Shown piece after piece: positions 1 through 4,717 of a stretch of DNA of 8,037 bases; the stretch's first letter is position 1; each line of letters begins with the position of its first letter. This DNA comes from Bacteroidota bacterium (lineage in GTDB: Bacteria > Bacteroidota > Bacteroidia > NS11-12g > UBA9320), in NCBI GenBank assembly GCA_003484585.1, contig DNBZ01000059.1:192-8228 (forward strand). The letters run 5' to 3'. The notes beneath the pieces were generated by a model. The model had not been told where the DNA came from. It did no database searches and saw only the letters and a list, made by a program, of their open reading frames with translations. The position numbers and the translations under genes were made by a program.

Positions 1-21
1 GTTCGAATCCCGCCATCCCGA
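1..21 (+). tRNA. tRNA 3' end (probably tRNA-Pro), truncated by window start
   Basis: The first bases give a T-loop (TTCGAAT, 2-8), the 3' side of the T-stem (CCCGC, 9-13), the 3' acceptor strand (CATCCCG, 14-20) and discriminator A21. The next bases are CA then A, so the CCA end is not encoded. The matching 5' acceptor strand would be CGGGATG, giving a C1-G72 pair with A73. That combination is the usual bacterial tRNA-Pro signature, since G72 and A73 are proline identity bases. The anticodon lies outside the window, so the amino acid is inferred. The tRNA points toward the recombinase gene, as expected for an integration site in a tRNA 3' end. Confidence 0.75.
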
Positions 22-36
22 CAATGTTTATTTCAC

Positions 37-141
37 AATGTTTCACCTTTTTTCGAAGGCTTTCATTGTCAATAACTTAGCGTTTAGTTTCTTGCAAAGT
101 ATTTCAAAGTGAACCTATTTTCACCATAAAATGTTTCACCT
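37..141 (+). repeat. 12 bp direct repeat pair in the integrase leader
   Basis: AATGTTTCACCT occurs at 37-48 and again, identical, at 130-141, 93 bp apart. Both copies contain TGTTTCA, which recurs at 165-171 and inverted at 174-180. The copies lie between the tRNA end and the recombinase start, where arm-type binding sites for the recombinase or sites for an excision factor are commonly found. The role is inferred; only the repeats are seen. Confidence 0.6.
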
Positions 142-1386
142 ATGCTTCACTTAAATCAACCAAATGTTTCAGATGAAACATTTTCGCTAAAAACCTTAAC
201 GGTTAATTGTTATCTCAGACCACTGAAATCTGGTGTTGGGCACTATCGACTTTATATTCAAATACTCTTCAATCGAACGAAGAGTGAATTGTCTACAGGA
301 ATCAGTTGTAAAAAAGGAGATTGGAACGCTAAAAAAGAGCAGTTTAATAAAAATACCATCCATAATCAAAGACTTGCAGTCATTAGAGAAAAAATTCTTA
401 GAGCAAAAAACAAATTAGACGAATCAAGTAAATCATATGATGCTAGAGATATAAAAAAACTAGTTGTTGGATCTAAGCAGTCGCCTAGTAAACTTGTATC
501 ATATGTAGAGGAGTACATCTGTAAAAAAAAGAATCTAGGGCACACTTCTGTTGCTTCGCTCAAACTGTACAGAAAAACAGGATCTTATATAAAGGATTTT
601 TTAATATCTATTGACCAAAAGGAAGTGTTAATGAAATCATTCAGTTTATCCGCTATATCTGCATGGGATGATTATCTAAAAGGAGTTGTTTGGAATGATA
701 AAGGAGATCAGCTGGGGGTGACTACTATTAATAAGCATCACACTAGGTTGAAGACAATCTTTAATGATGCGATCAAAAGAGAATATCTTGAAAGAAACCC
801 CTACAATAATTTTAGGCTTTCTTTTCCTCCAGCCAATAGAGAGTATTTAACAAGAGAAGAGTTAGAGAGAATCAAAGAAGTAAATCTTAATAGGAATGAA
901 ACCTTAGATAAGGTACGAGATATATTCTTGTTTTCTTGTTATACAGGTTTGAGGTTTGGCGATGCTATGGCCTTAAAGATGGAAGATATAAAAACAATAA
1001 ATGGAGAACCGCACATAAGAGTAGATCAAATAAAGACAGGAGCAAGAAGAGAAATACCTCTACTCAATCCAGCAAAAGATATAGTTTCAAAGTATACTTG
1101 GTCGGGTGAAAGAACGGTATACCAAAAAATCTTACCCACGTTGACAAACCAAAGGGTGAATCAGTATCTAAAAGTCATTGCTGATTTAGCTTCAATTAAT
1201 AAAAGGCTGAGTCACCACATAGCACGTCATACATGTGCTACTACCATCTTATTAGACAATAATGTGCCGCTAGAAGTGGTAAGCCATTGGCTAGGTCATA
1301 TGAGTATCAAAACAACACAGATTTACGCTAAAATTTCACATTCCAACCTCAAAAAACAAAGTGATATACTTAATAAACTAATCTGA
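142..1386 (+). CDS. Tyrosine recombinase / integrase, tRNA-associated
   Basis: Site-specific DNA recombinase of the tyrosine family that would cut and rejoin DNA at the adjacent tRNA attachment site. Residues about 15-110 form the arm-binding N-terminal part typical of Bacteroidota integrases (including STGI and a following Trp61). Residues about 115-225 form the SAM-like core-binding domain, and about 235-410 the catalytic domain. The full catalytic set is visible: Arg271 in TGLRFGDA, Lys298 in QIKTGA, His359-x-x-Arg362 in HHIARHT, His386 in WLGH and nucleophile Tyr395 in TQIYAK. At 414 residues it has the normal family length and appears intact. The start at 142 leaves a short leader before the arm domain; no clear Shine-Dalgarno is seen, which is usual in this phylum. 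It is not an integron integrase: the arm domain is present and no IntI-specific insertion was recognised. Confidence 0.93.
   Translation: MLHLNQPNVSDETFSLKTLTVNCYLRPLKSGVGHYRLYIQILFNRTKSELSTGISCKKGDWNAKKEQFNKNTIHNQRLAVIREKILRAKNKLDESSKSYDARDIKKLVVGSKQSPSKLVSYVEEYICKKKNLGHTSVASLKLYRKTGSYIKDFLISIDQKEVLMKSFSLSAISAWDDYLKGVVWNDKGDQLGVTTINKHHTRLKTIFNDAIKREYLERNPYNNFRLSFPPANREYLTREELERIKEVNLNRNETLDKVRDIFLFSCYTGLRFGDAMALKMEDIKTINGEPHIRVDQIKTGARREIPLLNPAKDIVSKYTWSGERTVYQKILPTLTNQRVNQYLKVIADLASINKRLSHHIARHTCATTILLDNNVPLEVVSHWLGHMSIKTTQIYAKISHSNLKKQSDILNKLI
162..183. repeat. Perfect 10 bp inverted repeat at the 5' end of the integrase gene
   Basis: AAATGTTTCA (162-171) and TGAAACATTT (174-183) are exact reverse complements separated by GA. 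The palindrome sits within the first 14 codons of the recombinase gene and uses the same TGTTTCA core as the direct repeats just upstream. It could be an operator for autoregulation or a recombinase or excisionase binding site. In the mRNA it could form a tight hairpin near the start codon. Confidence 0.55.
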
Positions 1387-1479
1387 GAATAAATTGTCAG
1401 AACGAGTACAATAATTAGCACCATGGCTTCTTAGAATAATCACCTAACGTTTGGCTATGCGTAGTGCGGGATTTCAAAG

Positions 1480-1605
1480 CTCTGAACTTTCAATTTGGCA
1501 CTTAGCTAAAGCTTTGTGTTTTGTTTTTATCTTTTCATTTTTAAAAGCTAAACCAAAGGTTTAGCGGTTTTTATTAATTGCTCCAAACTCTCAATTTAGC
1601 ACTAA
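1480..1605 (+). repeat. Imperfect 25 bp direct repeat inside the attC-like structure
   Basis: Positions 1480-1504 and 1581-1605 match at 20 of 25 bases when aligned without gaps; both contain TCAATTT followed by GCACT one base later. Four of the five differences are transitions. The copies flank the central hairpin region, so the interior of the inverted repeat is built partly from direct repeats. This suggests duplication or a composite origin. Confidence 0.5.
1547..1572. terminator. Terminator-like hairpin between convergent genes
   Basis: GCTAAACC (1547-1554) pairs perfectly with GGTTTAGC (1558-1565) across an AAA loop. On the + strand, GG and then five T follow (1568-1572). On the - strand the stem is followed by four T. 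It could end transcription from both the integrase (stop 1386) and the gene at 1645, although it lies about 160 bp past the integrase stop. It sits near the tip of the larger inverted repeat. Confidence 0.45.
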
Positions 1606-1644
1606 AACCCGCATTACGTATAGGTTCTGTTGGGCAATCGTTGT

Positions 1645-2367
1645 TTATTTTGTGTCTGGCAATTTTAGAATCATTCCTTTTCCTAAGGTTAAGCCATCAA
1701 CATGTCCTGCTATTTCATTATCAGATGTTTTAACATGTATGTGCATATTAGTTGTGTGATGAGTGAAAATTGCATGATGTGAATTCGAATAGAAGCCTAA
1801 CATTTCAACCTGTCTGTTTTGTATTGTTCCATGAAGTCCTGAACTTATGTGTTTTTCGTGCGAATGTTCCATATCTCCATCCTTCCAGTTAATTACGTGC
1901 CAATCAAATGATGTAGGCGTACCCTCTATTAAAAATGGGAATGGTTCATCTATTTGTATTTGATTTTCCTTAGCAGTTTGTTCTATGTAACTTTCTAATT
2001 GCTCATAGGTAAGGACATTATTAGGGATATTAATTGATTTCCATTTACTAACTGATGCATATACAAGAAGCGTTGCTTTTTTGTTAAATGAGTTATCAAA
2101 GGTTAGGACACTGTCAACAACCATTGTGTTGAATGGCTTACTGTCAAATATTTGGATTTCACCTTTGAGGTTTTCAAGTGCGCCAAGTGCGTAAAAATGT
2201 TCAGAAGTTTCAAAGTTTTTCAAATCAGCTTTTGCGGACACATCTCCTTTGTGCATCATATTCATTAACGCCCCCTCATACCCTACTTTAAAACCCGATT
2301 CATTAGAAGGCTCTGAGGAACAAGAAATGATAGTTACAAGTACTGTAAATAATATTATTAGTCTCAT
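1645..2367 (-). CDS. Acetolactate-decarboxylase-fold lipoprotein, function uncertain
   Basis: A 240-residue exported lipoprotein. Residues 1-15 are a hydrophobic signal peptide with lipobox I-I-S-Cys16. The mature part resembles the alpha-acetolactate decarboxylase (BudA) family. Near the N-terminus there is EGALMNMM and LGALENLKGE, with Glu70 in the place of a conserved family glutamate. Near the C-terminus is a His209-x-His211-x10-His222 pattern followed by a LTLG...LKLP strand, the spacing of the three zinc-binding histidines in BudA. The catalytic arginine and the C-terminal glutamate of true decarboxylases are not evident, and the family Thr before Glu70 appears to be Ala63. A zinc-binding fold is therefore more secure than the reaction. 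Extra histidines (168-173, 197-204) surround the site. BudA is normally cytoplasmic, so a lipid-anchored form is unusual. It lies behind the terminator of the peroxidase gene and is probably transcribed alone; no clear promoter was seen. Confidence 0.6.
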   Translation of the reverse strand: MRLIILFTVLVTIISCSSEPSNESGFKVGYEGALMNMMHKGDVSAKADLKNFETSEHFYALGALENLKGEIQIFDSKPFNTMVVDSVLTFDNSFNKKATLLVYASVSKWKSINIPNNVLTYEQLESYIEQTAKENQIQIDEPFPFLIEGTPTSFDWHVINWKDGDMEHSHEKHISSGLHGTIQNRQVEMLGFYSNSHHAIFTHHTTNMHIHVKTSDNEIAGHVDGLTLGKGMILKLPDTK

Positions 2368-2406
2368 CTTTTTAATAATTTAGTATGCTGTTAATTTATC
2401 TATTTA

Positions 2407-2436
2407 AAAGTCAGTATTTGATTAGATACTGACTTT
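2407..2436 (-). terminator. Hairpin terminator after the peroxidase gene
   Basis: AAAGTCAGTAT (2407-2417) and ATACTGACTTT (2426-2436) are an exact 11 bp inverted repeat with an 8-base loop. The hairpin lies 11 bp beyond the stop codon of the peroxidase gene. On the - strand the stem ends in a short run of four T, so it reads as a moderate intrinsic terminator that separates the cupredoxin-peroxidase operon from the gene at 1645-2367. Confidence 0.65.
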
Positions 2437-2447
2437 ATTGTTGGATA

Positions 2448-3533
2448 TTAATTAGGGTCTGAAAAATCTGGATTGCTTAAATATCCAGCATCAGAAAATG
2501 TGTGCAAAAATGCAACTAAGTCGGCTTTTTCAGTAGTAGTTAAATTTAATCCCCCCACGAAATGATTCATCTCAGAATCTAGATTTGGAGAACTTGCTAC
2601 AACTCCACTGTTGTAGTGATCAACAACTTCCTCTAGTGTTACAAATCTACCATCATGCATATATGGAGCAGATTCTGCAATATTTCTAAGTGATGTTGCT
2701 TTAAACTTACCGTTATCTGTAGCTAGACCTGTTACAACACCTAGTCCTAAATCTGTAAATGTTGCATCTAATCCATTATTTCTGAATGAAGGATCACTTA
2801 ATAAAGGCCCTGAATGACAATGGATACATTCTGCTGCACCAAAAAACAAGTTAAATCCATTTGTTTCAGAAGCATTGAGAGCAGTTGTAATTCCACCATA
2901 AAAGTATTTATCATAATCTGAATTAAATGATACCATAGACCTTTCAAATTGGGCTATAGCCTTAACAACCAATAGTGAATCAATTGTTTGTGTGCCAAAA
3001 GCTTTTTGAAATAAAGGAGGATACTTAGCGTCAGTCTGTAATTCAGACATTACATTTAACCATGTATCATTCAATTCTATTGGATTAACAACTGGGCCTA
3101 ATGCCTGATCTTCCAAAGATACTGCTCTTCCATCCCAAAAGAACAAATCATCCCAAGCTAAGTTCGTAATAGCCATAGCCTGTCTGTCTCCTGTATTTCC
3201 TGTAATTCCTGTACTGAATTGAGCACTATCGCTAAAATTAAACTCCTGAAAATGACAACTTGCACACGACATAGTATTATCGCCAGATAATTTGTTTTCA
3301 TAAAAAAGCTCCCTTCCTAAAGCAATCCCCTCTATTGTAAGAGGATTGTCTTGAGGATGAGGCATATTTCCGATTATTGAAGCGCTAATCCAGTTAGGGA
3401 CTGTAACCATAGTTGGTGTAGGGTTAGCTATTCCGCTTGATGTGTATGGTGTGATATCATCTTTATCTTTGCTACAAGAAAAAACGAACACAGCAATTAG
3501 CACTAGGCTAATTACTATATTTATTGTTTTCAT
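2448..3533 (-). CDS. Di-haem cytochrome c peroxidase, lipoprotein
   Basis: Would reduce hydrogen peroxide, or act as a related di-haem oxidoreductase, outside the cytoplasm using electrons from a small redox protein. Residues 1-19 are a signal peptide with lipobox V-F-S-Cys20. Cys20 is followed by SKDKDD, which contains Lys-Asp-Asp like the surface-export signal of Bacteroidota lipoproteins. Two haem-binding motifs are clear: CASCH (90-94) and CIHCH (236-240), each in its own cytochrome domain. Other family hallmarks are FFWDGRA (131-137) and PYMHDGRF (290-297). Met292 matches the distal haem ligand of classical peroxidases, whereas MauG enzymes have Tyr. The length of 361 residues is normal. 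The gene starts 11 bp after the cupredoxin gene and is surely cotranscribed with it. The family is well supported; the physiological substrate is not shown. Confidence 0.92.
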   Translation of the reverse strand: MKTINIVISLVLIAVFVFSCSKDKDDITPYTSSGIANPTPTMVTVPNWISASIIGNMPHPQDNPLTIEGIALGRELFYENKLSGDNTMSCASCHFQEFNFSDSAQFSTGITGNTGDRQAMAITNLAWDDLFFWDGRAVSLEDQALGPVVNPIELNDTWLNVMSELQTDAKYPPLFQKAFGTQTIDSLLVVKAIAQFERSMVSFNSDYDKYFYGGITTALNASETNGFNLFFGAAECIHCHSGPLLSDPSFRNNGLDATFTDLGLGVVTGLATDNGKFKATSLRNIAESAPYMHDGRFVTLEEVVDHYNSGVVASSPNLDSEMNHFVGGLNLTTTEKADLVAFLHTFSDAGYLSNPDFSDPN

Positions 3534-3544
3534 CTGTTTATAAA

Positions 3545-4132
3545 TTAATTTTTAATAAAAGTTGAACTATATTCTCCAATTTTTATAACATAATTACCTT
3601 TAGGTAAATTCTCTATATTGATAGTTTGAGAATTACTTTCTATAACTTTTTTTCCAAGAAGGTTGTATATTTCAGAGGTGCCTTTTAAACCTTCAATAGT
3701 TAATATGTTAGAGACAGGGTTCGGGTATATTTTATATTCAACAGTTTTATTTTCATCAATTCCTGTTGTGATAGGTAAAACTGTAATTTTACCCCAATTA
3801 TTAGTGTTGCCAGGATTTGTTCCACAATGGAAATAATATGTTCCTGCTGTATTTAATGCAAACGTTGTTGAAGGGTTGGAAGAGGTTACTGTTTGTGTTG
3901 AAAAAGTAATTGGTGTAGAAATTTCTCCTGTTTGCCATCCTTCTGTCATTGGATGAGAACCACCACTACCATGAATAAAGTCGATTGAATCACCAACGTA
4001 AACGGTTAAAGATTTATCATTTGAAGAAGGTGCCGTTACAATTCCCGAATGTGCGATTGTCATACTTGGATTTTGGCCAAAAGATAATACTGAGGTTAAT
4101 AGTATTGCTGTAAATAATGTTATATTTTTCAT
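3545..4132 (-). CDS. Cupredoxin-like protein with T9SS C-terminal sorting domain
   Basis: A secreted 195-residue protein. Residues 1-19 are a Sec signal peptide, probably cleaved after the Gly before Gln20. Residues about 22-118 look like a plastocyanin/azurin-type beta sandwich: a VYVGDSIDF strand, His60 in SHPMT as first copper ligand, and a TYYFHC strand with Cys103. The usual pattern Cys-x2-His-x4-Met is altered: Asn106 replaces the histidine, Asn111 falls at the methionine position and Trp113 follows. His102, beside Cys103, is a possible substitute ligand. Residues about 132-195 are a type A T9SS sorting tail with KIYPNP (134-139), NLLGKKV and LPKGNYVIKI, so it should be exported by the T9SS and attached or released at the cell surface. 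It is first in an operon with the peroxidase, which suggests an electron donor or copper carrier. No consensus promoter was found upstream. Confidence 0.85.
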   Translation of the reverse strand: MKNITLFTAILLTSVLSFGQNPSMTIAHSGIVTAPSSNDKSLTVYVGDSIDFIHGSGGSHPMTEGWQTGEISTPITFSTQTVTSSNPSTTFALNTAGTYYFHCGTNPGNTNNWGKITVLPITTGIDENKTVEYKIYPNPVSNILTIEGLKGTSEIYNLLGKKVIESNSQTINIENLPKGNYVIKIGEYSSTFIKN

Positions 4133-4175
4133 ATTTTTTTGATTTAATATTTTTAATTAGATTAATGTAAGAAAA

Positions 4176-4199
4176 GCCGATACAATTGGAATTGTCGGC
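4176..4199 (-). terminator. Hairpin terminator after the small Cys-containing gene
   Basis: GCCGA (4176-4180) pairs with TCGGC (4195-4199), and CAATT (4183-4187) pairs with AATTG (4190-4194), with a two-base bulge and a GG loop. On the - strand TTTTCTT follows directly. It lies 25 bp beyond the stop of the gene at 4224-4658 and ahead of the cupredoxin start, and so separates these two transcripts. Confidence 0.65.
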
Positions 4200-4223
4200 A
4201 ATAAAAAAGAAAATAATTAGGTA

Positions 4224-4658
4224 TCAAATACGAAAAGCCTGTAACTGTGCTAAATCAGGGTTGAATAAATCAGGATATAAATGAGACCTTGAGAGGTTCT
4301 TGGGGAAGTCAGAAAATAATGTAACCCCATTTGTAGTTGGAGTAAGAATAAAAACAGGTGAGAAAGCAATAAATTTCGTTTCTTGAGATACTACTTTATT
4401 TCCTATAAATTTGAATCTTAAATCAAAAGTGTCTGTCTGTCTTTTCTTATTGTTTTTTTCTGAATTCTTATCACATTTCTTAGCTGAATAAGGACAAGTT
4501 TTAGGCTTGGAAGTATATTTACAGGGAGGAACTTCAGCTCCTATTACCCATTGTTCACCTTTAGAACAGTAAGTGTGTGAAATAGTGACGCCATAACTCA
4601 TCATCAGCACAAAAGCTGAGAGAAGATACGTTAACATTATTTTTAATATATGTTTCAC
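4224..4658 (-). CDS. Small exported Cys-containing protein, HYC_CC_PP-like
   Basis: A 144-residue protein of unknown function. Residues 1-23 are a hydrophobic signal or membrane segment. The mature start has His28-Thr-Tyr-Cys31, then Cys46 in PPC, Cys55 and Cys62, followed by a Lys/Asn-rich stretch (60-73), and it ends in LAQLQAFRI. This layout resembles the small Bacteroidota HYC_CC_PP proteins, often found beside TonB-dependent receptors and suspected of metal binding; the match is by pattern only and the CC motif is not adjacent here. The annotated start is GTG at 4658, which keeps two Lys in the signal peptide. An ATG at 4637 (residue 8) is the alternative, and a promoter-like box at 4664-4671 favours it. 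It lies 59 bp after sprA and is closed by a hairpin at 4176-4199. A role with the redox genes downstream is inference from position. Confidence 0.6.
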   Translation of the reverse strand: MKHILKIMLTYLLSAFVLMMSYGVTISHTYCSKGEQWVIGAEVPPCKYTSKPKTCPYSAKKCDKNSEKNNKKRQTDTFDLRFKFIGNKVVSQETKFIAFSPVFILTPTTNGVTLFSDFPKNLSRSHLYPDLFNPDLAQLQAFRI

Positions 4659-4663
4659 AACCT

Positions 4664-4671
4664 CAAAGATA
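4664..4671 (-). promoter_or_regulatory. Possible Bacteroidota -7 box (TATCTTTG)
   Basis: On the - strand TATCTTTG matches the Bacteroidota -7 consensus TAnnTTTG, in the 59 bp gap after sprA. No clear -33 TTG element is seen at the usual distance. It ends only 5 bases before the GTG at 4658, so if it is real the transcript starts near or after that GTG and the ATG at 4637 would be the true start of the gene. Confidence 0.3.
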
Positions 4672-4717
4672 CATTTTTTTATTTGGTCTAATGTTGCCTC
4701 TTTATTTTCTAACGCAC

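Larger units (their letters stand above)
1442..1635. repeat. attC-like long imperfect inverted repeat
   Basis: This structure fills most of the gap between two convergent genes. The left end is ACCTAAC (1442-1448), fitting RYYYAAC, and the right end is GTTGGGC (1629-1635), fitting GTTRRRY; these are the R-box consensuses of integron attC sites. Inside each is a short unpaired spacer (1449-1455 and 1623-1628), then a 15 bp stem (1456-1470 against 1608-1622) with 13 Watson-Crick pairs and two G-T pairs. At 194 bp it is longer than common attC sites. It ends 9 bp from the stop codon of the minus-strand gene at 1645, the usual position of attC in a gene cassette. It may instead be a Bacteroidota intergenic repeat that also serves as a terminator. 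Confidence 0.5.

Noticed and set aside
233..563. Short open frames at 233-418 (+) and 366-563 (-).
   Set aside because: Both lie wholly inside the well-supported recombinase gene in other frames and show no recognisable motif.
142..1386. The recombinase as an integron integrase acting on the attC-like site.
   Set aside because: It has the N-terminal arm-binding domain of Bacteroidota island integrases and sits beside a tRNA; no IntI-type insertion was recognised in the catalytic domain.
2440..2446. GTTGGAT as a second attC-type R box upstream of the gene at 1645-2367.
   Set aside because: It fits the loose consensus but is in the wrong orientation for a cassette boundary and has no partner box or stem.
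4651..4658. Another TGTTTCAC near the sprA end, as a possible matching right-end site of the element.
   Set aside because: The match is only 8 bases, the flanking sequence differs from the left end, and similar short matches occur elsewhere (for example in the peroxidase gene), so chance explains it.
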